Assembly: GCF_900539295.1 (NCBI RefSeq)
Contig: NZ_UQBH01000017.1
Location: 1 to 46,528 of the forward strand
Source: an uncultured Megasphaera sp.
GTDB taxonomy: Bacteria; Bacillota; Negativicutes; Veillonellales; Megasphaeraceae
Direction: 5' to 3'
Length of the DNA: 46,528 bases
In this document: in pieces, positions 30,418-38,692 of the stretch
How the letters are laid out: each line of letters starts with the position of its first letter
Numbering within the stretch: position 1 is the stretch's first letter
Position numbers and translations under genes: made by a program
The notes under the pieces: model-generated
What the model saw: the letters and a program-made list of their open reading frames with translations, nothing else
Database searches by the model: none
What the model was told of the DNA's origin: nothing

Positions 30418-32568
30418 TTATTCAAACCAACGAGACAGATCAAATTCTTCGCCAATGATTTCTTTGACGAAGCCTTGGGCCAGGTACAGGCCTAACAGGG
30501 ACAGGGTCGATACGCGCAGGAGCGAGCTGTCCCAAATATCACCGAGGTCAGCCAGGACCGGCGAAATGTCTTCCATGATATCCAGTGCTTCTTCCCCACT
30601 GAAATTGGCCGGCCGCTTTTTAGCAAGACGCAGGATGTGGTCCTGTATCGTTCTATCGGTAAGGCCGGTCATGCGGAAGAACCGCTTGGCCATACTTTCA
30701 TCGACCATAGCCAGCTTGACTAAGGGCGAATTAAAGGACGGGACGATAAATTCATCGGAAAGGCGCATGCCCTTTAAGGCCTTGCGCAGTTCTTCTTCTG
30801 TAAAACCGCGGTAGCGGAACAGGAGAGGATAGGAGTCGGACAGGATTTCCGCAAAATGAGTTTCCTTCACTTCAAAAGCCGTGCAGTGCAGGTAATCGAG
30901 CTGCTGGTAGTACGGCCGTTCCGTCGGGAATCCTTCCAAGAAAGGATAGATATACTTATCGATATACTGGCAGAACGAGTCCTTATCGACGTTATGCGAG
31001 TTCCGCGAGTACAGGAACAACAAGAGAATGGCCAAAATCTGGTAATGGCTCTGAGACAGGTAGGGCATGACCTTCAGGGCATCGATGGCAACGAGGTGGC
31101 GCGTTGAAATGGGCGAGCCGTTAATGATGTCGTAAAAAGCCTTCAAAGCAATGGTCGCTACATAGTCATCGGGATGAGCGGCATAGGCTTTTTGGACGTT
31201 TTGCAGGGCTTCCTGTGCAATGAGGGGAGCCATGGCCTGCTGCCGTTCGGCATCGGTTTTACAGCCAATCTGATCAAAGGCGGCCGCCGTAATGTATTCA
31301 GTCTGCTGCTGCAATTCCGGCGATACGACGCCGTACTGACGCAAAAAGTGGGATACGCACTGACGGACGACGGGCGACTCGACAGTACTGTCCTGTTCCC
31401 AAAGAGAGGGATGGTGCAAATCAGCAGACGCAGCCGGCGTACGCATATCGAGGCCGGACGAGCCCGATTCCCATGATGCCTGGGCCGGCTTCACGACCGG
31501 CGTTGCCTTTTCCTGGGACTTGTGAGCCCGTACAGGCGGCATGACCATCGTTTCGTCAGCACTGCTCTTCTTCGCTGTCGTCGCAGCGTCGATATGGATC
31601 GGTTCCATCCGCTGGGTCTTTTCAAGCTGGGAGGCGACGGCTTTCATGCCTTCGCTGACGACTTCCTGTTTTTCCGGTCCCTTCAAATCGGGAGCGCGGA
31701 GAACCTGCGTTTCATCAGAAACACGATTGTTTTCAGAGACAGCCTTATCGGCTTTAGGGACCTTTTCTTCCGGGCGTGCCGGTTTAGCCTTCGGTACCGC
31801 TTTCCCTTCGACAGGCGTGCTGGCAGCAGCACGAGTTTTTTCTGCCAAATCGGCAGAGACGACGGCTGCCATATCGGCCAAAGGCGGCTTTTCATCTTTC
31901 GTATCGGACAGATCTTCCGACCACTGACGACGGCCATTACCATCTTCTTCAGCCTCAGCTACGGCAGCAGCACGGCGAGCCTGTTCACGGCGTTCCCGAT
32001 GGCGAGCAAGCTGCTGTTCCTGTTCTTCTCGTTCTTTTTCAGTCTGGCGCTGACGGGCCAGTTTTGCTTCTTCTTCCCGAGCCTTGTAAGCCGCCGCTTC
32101 TTCCTTGTCCACCTTTTCCATGGCTTCCAGGATTTCGTCGCGCGACAAGACTTGGGTCGCATCGACATTGTCGGCATTAGGGCCTCTGCGGACGGGTACA
32201 GATGCTTCTCGATAGACGATTTTCCCGTTATGACGAACGGCTTCCCCTTTAGTCGTAACGAAGGCCGTTTCTTCCGGGTGTTCCCGCCGTTCACCAAGGC
32301 TCATTTTCGGAACCGTCGGCAACGGTTCTGTATCTTCGTCTACCGTCGATTTCGGCAGCTGTCTGGCATGTTTAACTGTTGCCGGGCTGCGGTGCTGGAC
32401 CTTCCGCGGCTGCGGTTCGCCGTCGTAGCGCATTCTCGTCTTCCCGTTCTTCTTCTCTTTTTGGGGACTACTCTCAGAAGGTCCTCCACTGGAATACATA
32501 ATGTAGCAAATCACAAAAAAGACGATTGCAATGCCCGCTATAATAGCGTACGGCAAAAAGTTTGTCAT
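30418..32568 (-). CDS. large membrane-tethered charged protein of unknown function
   Basis: A 716-residue protein. One N-terminal membrane segment (about residues 5-25) is followed by a basic stretch, then a long low-complexity linker (about 45-400) with a Glu/Arg/Ala coiled-coil portion (about 145-205, EEAAAYKAREEEAKLARQ) and repeated short DETQVL/DATQVL/DETMVMP motifs. The C-terminal 300 residues are a compact, mainly helical domain (VVRQCVSHFLRQYG to FDLSRWFE). I cannot name the family. The topology, large and mostly cytosolic or periplasmic depending on orientation, suggests a scaffold. GAGGAGAGG precedes the ATG. It is paired with galU. Confidence 0.75.
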   Translation of the reverse strand: MTNFLPYAIIAGIAIVFFVICYIMYSSGGPSESSPQKEKKNGKTRMRYDGEPQPRKVQHRSPATVKHARQLPKSTVDEDTEPLPTVPKMSLGERREHPEETAFVTTKGEAVRHNGKIVYREASVPVRRGPNADNVDATQVLSRDEILEAMEKVDKEEAAAYKAREEEAKLARQRQTEKEREEQEQQLARHRERREQARRAAAVAEAEEDGNGRRQWSEDLSDTKDEKPPLADMAAVVSADLAEKTRAAASTPVEGKAVPKAKPARPEEKVPKADKAVSENNRVSDETQVLRAPDLKGPEKQEVVSEGMKAVASQLEKTQRMEPIHIDAATTAKKSSADETMVMPPVRAHKSQEKATPVVKPAQASWESGSSGLDMRTPAASADLHHPSLWEQDSTVESPVVRQCVSHFLRQYGVVSPELQQQTEYITAAAFDQIGCKTDAERQQAMAPLIAQEALQNVQKAYAAHPDDYVATIALKAFYDIINGSPISTRHLVAIDALKVMPYLSQSHYQILAILLLFLYSRNSHNVDKDSFCQYIDKYIYPFLEGFPTERPYYQQLDYLHCTAFEVKETHFAEILSDSYPLLFRYRGFTEEELRKALKGMRLSDEFIVPSFNSPLVKLAMVDESMAKRFFRMTGLTDRTIQDHILRLAKKRPANFSGEEALDIMEDISPVLADLGDIWDSSLLRVSTLSLLGLYLAQGFVKEIIGEEFDLSRWFE

Positions 32569-32605
32569 GTCATCCTCTCCTCTATTTCATCAAACTTCTG
32601 TACCC

Positions 32606-32614
32606 ATTGTAGCA
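32606..32614 (-). promoter_or_regulatory. promoter of the 716-residue protein-galU operon
   Basis: Extended -10 TGC-TACAAT on the minus strand (TACAAT 32606-32611), 38 bases before the start codon; the -35 box is weak. Confidence 0.5.
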
Positions 32615-32740
32615 TAAGATGCTTGCCTGAGCTACCATATCTTGACCTTTAATTCACAACTTTGCATAAATAGACAACTCAAAGGCCGTCCTATCGTAAG
32701 CTGCCGAACAGCCCGGCGGACAGCCGAATAATATAGAAAA

Positions 32741-32772
32741 CAAAAACGGCACTGCCTCATAGACAGCGCCGT
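32741..32772 (-). terminator. terminator of the SLH operon
   Basis: An 11-bp stem with two G-U pairs (32746-32756 with 32762-32772, loop of five) followed by TTTTTG on the minus strand, 40 bases after the SLH1 stop. Confidence 0.82.
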
Positions 32773-32810
32773 CAGATGCGTCAATCAGCACCTTCGCTAC
32801 TGTTGCAATC

Positions 32811-34010
32811 TTATTTCATGACGTCGTTTTGAACGCTGGTCACTGCCGACGAGGTAGTATCATCGAGAGCTGCTGCGTAGAGCCTGCGATTGGCTGTCTG
32901 GCCGGACGTTTCATCCTTAGCCTTTTCTGTCGAATCATTGACGCCGGGAACCTGGACGACAGGCGTCTGACCGGCCGGAACCATGGTTTCTAAACGAACC
33001 CGTCCGGCACCGACGCGATTAGCAAGTTGCGTCAGTGTATCCCGGCTTACGGGATGGCGAACGCTAATGACGATCTGTTCACGGGCGTAGTCCGGTACAG
33101 CACCGACGTAGTTTTGGACGCCTTCGCTATCGACAAGGGTGTGAATGGCCCGGTTCATGATCTGGCTGTAGTCGCTGTGGCTCAAAGAAGCACGGCGGAT
33201 TTCAACGGCTTCCGGCTTCGACACATCGTCCTTAATCCGTTTCGTTAAGTACTTGCTGGGACTGCCTTTGATACCAAGAACCAAGATATCGCCGTCCCAG
33301 TACATCGTCCCCCGCTGGAAATAGGCCAATACCGAACCGTATTCGGCATTGATGGCCTTCATGACCTGGGATTCGATTTGAACGTGAGACGTATAATCGC
33401 CGTCGGAGTGCATGAAGCGGTAGAATACCTGGGCCGCATCGGCTCGGGTCATCCCTTCTTTAGGCCGGAAATAGTTATCTGCCGGCACCATAATATTCTT
33501 GCTGTGAAGGACGGCTACGGCCTGAGCATAGGCCGGTGAAACCTGGGATTCATCGGCATAGGGCGTCACTTCCTGATCCGGATCAGCCATGCGGCTGTAC
33601 TGCAGGTAGCGGTAAATGACATCGGCAAATTCTTCCCGGCTTACGGGCGCTTCAGGCTGGAAGTTTCCATCCTGGTAGCCTTCCAAAATCCCTTTGGCGG
33701 CTACGGCATTCATGGCATCGCCGGCCGTCCCTTGGGGAACGTCCTTTAAGGTCGCTACTTCCGGCGAAACCAGGGGGATGTTTCCGGCAACATTATACAA
33801 GAGCTGGGCCAAATCACCGCGGGTCAGTACACGGTTCGGTTCAAAGTTTTTTCCCGTAATAAACGTCAGGTTCTGCGTATCGTACAAATAGTCGACGGCT
33901 TGACGGTCGGCCATACTCCCTAAATCGGTGTACGGTGCTTCGGCCAAGGCCGGACTGACTGCGAGGATCGTCGCAGCTGCCAAGAAGGCAGCGATTTTCT
34001 TTCCTACCAT
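32811..34010 (-). CDS. SLH-domain envelope protein 1
   Basis: A 399-residue exported protein: signal peptide (residues 1-23, ALA-EA), three SLH repeats (about 25-85, 87-145 and 150-205; each with the TRGDLAQLLY, SREEFADVIYRYL or TRADAAQVFYRF helix), and a C-terminal part. Residues about 215-345 match the corresponding part of the neighbouring SLH protein (YGSV, MYWDGDILVLGIK, PDYAREQIVISV) and form an unrecognised shared domain. A Thr/Ser-rich tail follows. In Negativicutes SLH domains hold the outer membrane to cadaverine-modified peptidoglycan. AGGAGG precedes the ATG; the gene follows SLH2 by 15 bases. Confidence 0.85.
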   Translation of the reverse strand: MVGKKIAAFLAAATILAVSPALAEAPYTDLGSMADRQAVDYLYDTQNLTFITGKNFEPNRVLTRGDLAQLLYNVAGNIPLVSPEVATLKDVPQGTAGDAMNAVAAKGILEGYQDGNFQPEAPVSREEFADVIYRYLQYSRMADPDQEVTPYADESQVSPAYAQAVAVLHSKNIMVPADNYFRPKEGMTRADAAQVFYRFMHSDGDYTSHVQIESQVMKAINAEYGSVLAYFQRGTMYWDGDILVLGIKGSPSKYLTKRIKDDVSKPEAVEIRRASLSHSDYSQIMNRAIHTLVDSEGVQNYVGAVPDYAREQIVISVRHPVSRDTLTQLANRVGAGRVRLETMVPAGQTPVVQVPGVNDSTEKAKDETSGQTANRRLYAAALDDTTSSAVTSVQNDVMK

Positions 34011-34025
34011 GAGAGACCTCCTAGC

Positions 34026-35054
34026 TTACTGAATGACGATACGAAGGGCACTCCCCAGCGCTTTATTGAGATTGTTCTGCGTTTCCTTAGAAATGGACGG
34101 AACAGTGAGGATAACTTTTTCATTGAGGTAATCCGGAGCCGTCGTGACAACAGCATCCGTCGATTCCGTAGCCTTATAAATCTTTTCGGCCTGGGCCATG
34201 AGATTCTTATAGTCATTGTAGCTGTACGTCGATTTCTGGACGTAGACCGATTCAGCGGGGATATCCTTGTCGCCGGCAATGGCATCGGCTAATTTCTGGC
34301 GGTTCTTGACGTCTTTTACGCCGATATGGAGCTTGTCGCCCTGCCAGTACATGATGCCGTCATTGGCAAAAGTCTTGACTGAACCGTAGACGTCTTTAAT
34401 GTCCTTAAAGGCCTTCGTTTCCAAATTGTCCTGGCTCTGGTTGGTTACCTTGACGCCGGTCATGATGCGGTACAATACGTTGACCGCTTCACCGCGGGTG
34501 ACGTACTGTTTGGGGTTGAACATGTTGTAGTTGCCGCCCTTCATGTAGCCGGCAGCGGCCAACGCGTGGACGGCCTGGCGGGCCCACGACGAAATCTTGG
34601 CTTCGTCTGCAAAAGGAGCGGCCCCTTCTACGGTGGACATGCCCTGGTAGGTCATATAGTTGTAGGCAATGACAGCAAATTCTTCACGAGTGATTTTCTG
34701 CTGCGGCTTAAAGGTACCGTTGCTGTAGCCGTTCATGATCTGTTTGTCGACGAGAGAAGCGATAGCCCGTTCAGACCAGCGGCCTTTGACGTCACTGAAC
34801 TTTGTCGTTTTGACCGTCGAGGCCTTGCCGATCATGTTGTCAATGACCGAGGCGGCTTCTTCGCGGGTAATATCGTCGTTCGGGCGGAACTTACCATTGG
34901 CAGCGCTGACATAATGGTTGTCATAAAAATACTGAACGGCATCTTTGCCCCAATAATTACTGATATCGGTAATGCCCGTGCCGGCAGCAAAAGCCGACGT
35001 GCTGAGCGCCGCCGTCAAGGCCGTCAATACCACTAATTTTTTGTACTTTTTCAT
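34026..35054 (-). CDS. SLH-domain envelope protein 2
   Basis: A 342-residue paralogue of the downstream gene. Signal peptide residues 1-23 (ending AFA-AG), three SLH repeats (about 28-85, 88-148 and 150-205; TREEAASVIDNMIG, TREEFAVIAYNYM and TRGEAVNVLYRIM), and the shared C-terminal domain (about 218-342; YGSVKTFANDGIMYW, LHIGVK, PDYLNEKVILTVPSIS). No beta barrel is present, unlike OmpM porins, so it is periplasmic or surface-attached through the SLH domains. AGGAGC precedes the ATG. It is the first gene of the pair; its promoter in 35055-35150 is not obvious. Confidence 0.85.
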   Translation of the reverse strand: MKKYKKLVVLTALTAALSTSAFAAGTGITDISNYWGKDAVQYFYDNHYVSAANGKFRPNDDITREEAASVIDNMIGKASTVKTTKFSDVKGRWSERAIASLVDKQIMNGYSNGTFKPQQKITREEFAVIAYNYMTYQGMSTVEGAAPFADEAKISSWARQAVHALAAAGYMKGGNYNMFNPKQYVTRGEAVNVLYRIMTGVKVTNQSQDNLETKAFKDIKDVYGSVKTFANDGIMYWQGDKLHIGVKDVKNRQKLADAIAGDKDIPAESVYVQKSTYSYNDYKNLMAQAEKIYKATESTDAVVTTAPDYLNEKVILTVPSISKETQNNLNKALGSALRIVIQ

Positions 35055-35180
35055 GATTCAATCGCTCCTATCTATATGGCGTCGTAAGGAATACATCGAT
35101 AACATGCCTGTAGTTTATATATCTTATTTATTTTATCACACCCGGCCCTATTAGGGAAGGTACAGGGCCTTCAGTTCCCA

Positions 35181-36158
35181 TCAATAAGCATCAAAGAAAG
35201 CCTGTATTTCGGCGAGGTCTTTCGTCTGGCTGAGGGCCAGCTGCAAGAGGATTTTTGCCTTCTGCGGCGTCAGAGAATCGGCCGTCACCGTGCCGTCATA
35301 AGCCGAGACGGGCGTGACCATACCGCCTACAGCGCGGGCTGCCCGAACGACGACGAGCCCTTCTTCCATCAAAGGCTGCAGGGCCTTCCAAACGGGAGCC
35401 GGCATCTTGCCGTGGCCGAGACCGGCGATGACCAGACCGGCTTTTCCCTGGGCGATCTGCAAAACGTCGTCGGCACTGAGGCCGACATAGGCATACACGA
35501 TGGCTGCCGCCGGGAGGGTCGACGGAGACGTCAACTTAGAAGAAAAGGTGTGCTTTCGCAGCGGTCTCTGATAAAGATGAGGCCGTCCGTCCTGCATATA
35601 GCCCAAACACCCGAGTTGACGACCTTTAAAAGTGTCGACGTGGGTCGTATCGGTCTTTTCGACGAACCGCGCGCTGTGAATGGCACTGTTCATGACGATG
35701 ACGACGCCGCAGTCGCCCAAGGATGCATCGGCAGCTGCCTGCACGGCTTCGAGAAGATTCAAAGGCCCGTCAGCACTGATTGCCGTCGCCGGGCGCATGG
35801 CTCCGGTGAGGACGACGGGCTTACGGGTGTGGACGGTCAGATTCAAATAGTAAGCCGTTTCTTCCATCGTATCCGTCCCGTGGGTAATGACGATGCCGTC
35901 GACATCATCTCGATTGGCAACTTCCTGCACGCGGACCGCCAAGGCCTGCCACAAGGCTTCAGTCATGTCGGAGCTGTCAATATTGACGAACTGTTCGCCT
36001 TTTACCTCAGCATAGTCGTTCACAGCCGGCACGGCGTCCAGCAGCTCTCCGATAGAGGTCATCCCGGCTTCATACCCGGTCAAATCATCAGCCGACGCAG
36101 CCTTGCCGGCAATCGTCCCGCCGCAGGCCAGGACGTAAACTCTTCTTTTTCCCATCAT
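35181..36158 (-). CDS. L-asparaginase (type II-like, no signal peptide)
   Basis: A 325-residue asparaginase converting L-asparagine to aspartate and ammonia. The two catalytic threonine regions are ACGGTIAG (near residue 15) and ITHGTDTMEE (near 92), with the lysine partner in SARFVEKTDTTH and AMRPATAISADGPLNL following. The sequence is nearest the type II enzymes, but the N-terminus MMGKRRVYVLACGG has no cleavable signal, so it is likely cytosolic. GGGGGAAC lies just before two consecutive ATG codons; either may be used. Confidence 0.92.
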   Translation of the reverse strand: MMGKRRVYVLACGGTIAGKAASADDLTGYEAGMTSIGELLDAVPAVNDYAEVKGEQFVNIDSSDMTEALWQALAVRVQEVANRDDVDGIVITHGTDTMEETAYYLNLTVHTRKPVVLTGAMRPATAISADGPLNLLEAVQAAADASLGDCGVVIVMNSAIHSARFVEKTDTTHVDTFKGRQLGCLGYMQDGRPHLYQRPLRKHTFSSKLTSPSTLPAAAIVYAYVGLSADDVLQIAQGKAGLVIAGLGHGKMPAPVWKALQPLMEEGLVVVRAARAVGGMVTPVSAYDGTVTADSLTPQKAKILLQLALSQTKDLAEIQAFFDAY

Positions 36159-36202
36159 CGTTCCCCCTCAAGGTGAATATTTTCTAGTCGTTCTTCTTTC
36201 TG

Positions 36203-37306
36203 TTACGCCTTCTTATGAACGCGAATAAGGACAACTTCCGGCGACGGCCCCAAGCGGAACAAAGCCCCCCAGGCGCCGTAGCCGCTGGAAACCATGGCCG
36301 TCATATCCCCAAATTTACGGGTCCCGTAGTCGAGGGCAAAGAGGCGCCCCGTCACCAGCCGGTTCGGCCAAAACTGACCGGCATGAGTATGACCACTGAC
36401 GTGAAGATCCCAGCCGGCTTCGGAGGCCTGATGGATATGCATCGGTTCGTGTTCCATAAAAATCGAAAAAGATTCGCTGTCGGCCTTTCGGACAGGCGCA
36501 GCCGGCGCAATGTAATAATCTTCCCGGCCAAATAGGGTTACCCCCGGAATGGGCGACACGACGTCGCCGTTTAGGACTTGAACGCCATAGCGGCCTAAGA
36601 CTTCCGCTTCCAGAGCCAAGTTTTCACCGTACGTATCGTGATTGCCCATGACAGCAAAGACGCCGGCCGGAGCCGTAAGGCCTTCAAAACCGGAAAAGCT
36701 GTCTTCTCTTAAGACGTATTGCAAATCGCCGTCTATGATATCACCGCCCATGAGGACCATGTCGGGACGGCAGGCATTGACATCCCGCGTCAGTTGGCGG
36801 CTGAAGGACGTTCCCAGGACAGCTCCCAAATGGATATCGCTGACGAAGGCAATGGAAAAATCGCGGTCAATGGCCTTGTCTGTTTCAATATCGACGGTCC
36901 GCACGACCTGATGATGGCCGCGCCAGGCACCGACAGCCAGCAGCAGCCACGAAAGACCGAAGGCAAAGGCACTGTAATGGACGGAAATCGTCCCCTGCCA
37001 AAGATCATTTCGGCCGACGAGCTGAGCCCCCAGCCACAGTAAGAGCCCCGGAATGAGGAGCATCGTCGCATAGTAAGAAAAGGAAAACCAATAGCCGGCA
37101 AAGCGGGTCAATCCCCTCGTCACCGCCGGCGGCAGGGATTCCGAAAAAACATAAGGTATGGCATATAGAACAGGAAGAACCATAAAGAGCGCTAACAACA
37201 GCGTCTCCGGTACAGGCAGACTGTGGCGAAAAAGAGCCCATTGACCGAGTACCGACAGTTCTCCGATAAAGGCCAGAATCAAATAAAAATAGTGGCGTTG
37301 TTTCAC
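36203..37306 (-). CDS. membrane metallophosphoesterase (YkuE-like)
   Basis: A 367-residue protein with about four N-terminal membrane segments (residues 1-135) and a calcineurin-like phosphoesterase domain. The metal-binding motifs SDIHLG, GGDIIDG, GNHDTYG and SGHTHAGQFWP are all present, so it should be active. The group is thought to hydrolyse lipid-linked or nucleotide-type phosphodiesters; the substrate is unknown. The GTG at 37306 is chosen: GGGGGAG precedes it, and the promoter would place the transcript start almost at the ATG 11 codons upstream. Confidence 0.85.
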   Translation of the reverse strand: MKQRHYFYLILAFIGELSVLGQWALFRHSLPVPETLLLALFMVLPVLYAIPYVFSESLPPAVTRGLTRFAGYWFSFSYYATMLLIPGLLLWLGAQLVGRNDLWQGTISVHYSAFAFGLSWLLLAVGAWRGHHQVVRTVDIETDKAIDRDFSIAFVSDIHLGAVLGTSFSRQLTRDVNACRPDMVLMGGDIIDGDLQYVLREDSFSGFEGLTAPAGVFAVMGNHDTYGENLALEAEVLGRYGVQVLNGDVVSPIPGVTLFGREDYYIAPAAPVRKADSESFSIFMEHEPMHIHQASEAGWDLHVSGHTHAGQFWPNRLVTGRLFALDYGTRKFGDMTAMVSSGYGAWGALFRLGPSPEVVLIRVHKKA

Positions 37307-37347
37307 AGCATCTCCCCCATTCTCAGATTCTAAAATCATGTTACCTT

Positions 37348-37376
37348 ATCATAAAAATTTCCATCGCCCCTGTCAA
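37348..37376 (-). promoter_or_regulatory. metallophosphoesterase promoter
   Basis: TTGACA (37371-37376), 17 bp, TATGAT (37348-37353) on the minus strand. The predicted transcript start is near 37341. Confidence 0.75.
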
Positions 37377-37392
37377 GGCAGCCGTAAAAAAA

Positions 37393-37485
37393 TCCGAAAA
37401 AAAACAACAACGGCAAGGACGAATTACGCCCGGCCTCATCAAAAGATAAGAAGCTAAGCGTCCGCGTCAATGCGGTTGTTGTTTT
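37393..37485 (-). ncRNA. multi-branched structured RNA ending in a T run
   Basis: On the minus strand an 11-bp closing stem (37475-37485 with 37401-37411) encloses three hairpins: CGC/GCG (37472-37474 with 37463-37465), CTTATC-TTTT-GATGAG (37450-37435) and GGGCG/CGTCC (37431-37427 with 37421-37417). The closing stem runs into eight T. It starts 17 bases after the hydrolase stop codon. It may be an elaborate terminator, a 3-prime-end-derived RNA or a switch; no known RNA family is recognised. Confidence 0.5.
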
Positions 37486-37502
37486 GTGTTCCATAGGATT
37501 TG

Positions 37503-38237
37503 TTATGCCTTCAGTTCCTGATTGAGCCAGGCTGCGGCATCGCCCATCATATTCGTCGTAACGAAGTGGCCGAGGCCGTCGTAGACGACGGACTGAGTCT
37601 TTACATCGCTGTGCTGAGCCAGTTTTTCAAGATAGAGCTCCTGAGCAGCCCCATCGACGACATCGTCGGCACCGCCGCGAAGGGACAAGAGAGAACGGCC
37701 GCTGAGGCGGTCCATATGCTGATAAGGATCCATAGCGGCAAACTGCATCTGTAAGAAGTGGTAGGCCCGGGGCTTTTCGATGTGGAGAGACGAGCGGAAA
37801 CGCCGTTCCGATTCTTCCCACCAGCCGGAACCGTTCATGACGACAGCCGTCTTGAACTCTTTAAACAGGCTCCAGGCGCCGACAGCCGTAAAGCCGCCCA
37901 TGGAATGACCCATGACGGCAATCGGCGTATCCGGCCAATGTTCCGAAATATATTCCAGCATAAGGGGTACTTCCATCATGTTTTGGAAGATCGTCTGCCA
38001 AAAATCAGCATACACGCCCTTGCTTTCATAATCAAGGCTGCCGCGATGGCCGTGATTGACGGCGTCGGGAATGACGACATCGTAGCCGTACGAAGCTAAG
38101 ATGCGGCCGCGGACGGCCTGAAACTCCTTCTGCGACGACCAGCCGTGATAAAACAAGACGACGCCCTTTGCTTTTTCGCCGGATGTAATAACGAGACCCG
38201 GAATCCCTTTAAGACCTACTTCTTTTTCTTCAATCAT
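37503..38237 (-). CDS. alpha/beta hydrolase (esterase-like)
   Basis: A 244-residue hydrolase with the nucleophile elbow GHSMGG (Ser near residue 112), an Asp in GGADDVVDG and the His in YDGLGHFVT, which together give the usual triad. HGWSS near residue 31 is the oxyanion loop. The C-terminal half resembles dienelactone hydrolase or YitV-type esterases; the substrate is not evident. No signal peptide. The ribosome site (AGAGGA) is about 11 bases from the ATG, longer than usual. Confidence 0.85.
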   Translation of the reverse strand: MIEEKEVGLKGIPGLVITSGEKAKGVVLFYHGWSSQKEFQAVRGRILASYGYDVVIPDAVNHGHRGSLDYESKGVYADFWQTIFQNMMEVPLMLEYISEHWPDTPIAVMGHSMGGFTAVGAWSLFKEFKTAVVMNGSGWWEESERRFRSSLHIEKPRAYHFLQMQFAAMDPYQHMDRLSGRSLLSLRGGADDVVDGAAQELYLEKLAQHSDVKTQSVVYDGLGHFVTTNMMGDAAAWLNQELKA

Positions 38238-38254
38238 TTATGGTTAAATCCTCT

Positions 38255-38683
38255 CTATTTTTTGGTGAATCCTTTGCGGTGAGCCAGCGGTTCCTGCCAG
38301 ATCTCCGACCAGACGAAGCCGGCATAGAGTTCTCTCGCCTGGGGCGTAAGACAGCTCCAAGCGGCAGGACGGACGCGCTGGGGTACGACGACCGGCACAG
38401 ACCGGGGATGGTCTGCAGCGACCCGTGGCGGCACCATCTTTTTCGGAAGCGCCGGTTCCGGTTCATCAGGGAAATTCATATTATCCCAGCCCTCATCCCA
38501 ATCGGGAAAGGACGGTTCCGGTACTTCCGGTTCCGGTGCTTCCATCTTTTGGGCCGGAGCCGGCTTACGCCGCGGCGGTACGGGAATGGGACCCTTGCTC
38601 CGAGGGTACTTCCGCTTGCGGCGCAAGAGGTCGGGCAGGACCCCCATCAAGACGACGACGATAATCATCCATACAAGATCCAT
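38255..38683 (-). CDS. membrane-anchored proline-rich protein beside floA
   Basis: A 142-residue protein with one N-terminal membrane segment (about residues 3-20), a basic stretch, a Pro/Glu-rich linker (about 25-85) and a conserved-looking C-terminal end (LTPQARELYAGFVWSEIWQEP). No family is recognised. The ATG at 38683 is chosen because AGGTG lies just upstream; it follows the floA stop by nine bases and ends 17 bases before the hydrolase gene, so all are probably one operon. Pairing with a flotillin suggests a membrane-microdomain partner. Confidence 0.65.
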   Translation of the reverse strand: MDLVWMIIVVVLMGVLPDLLRRKRKYPRSKGPIPVPPRRKPAPAQKMEAPEPEVPEPSFPDWDEGWDNMNFPDEPEPALPKKMVPPRVAADHPRSVPVVVPQRVRPAAWSCLTPQARELYAGFVWSEIWQEPLAHRKGFTKK

Positions 38684-38692
38684 GGTCATCAC

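Noticed and set aside
31522..32652. Open frame of 376 codons on the plus strand
   Set aside because: It is antisense to the linker of the 716-residue protein, has Phe/Arg-rich composition typical of a shadow frame and no ribosome site.
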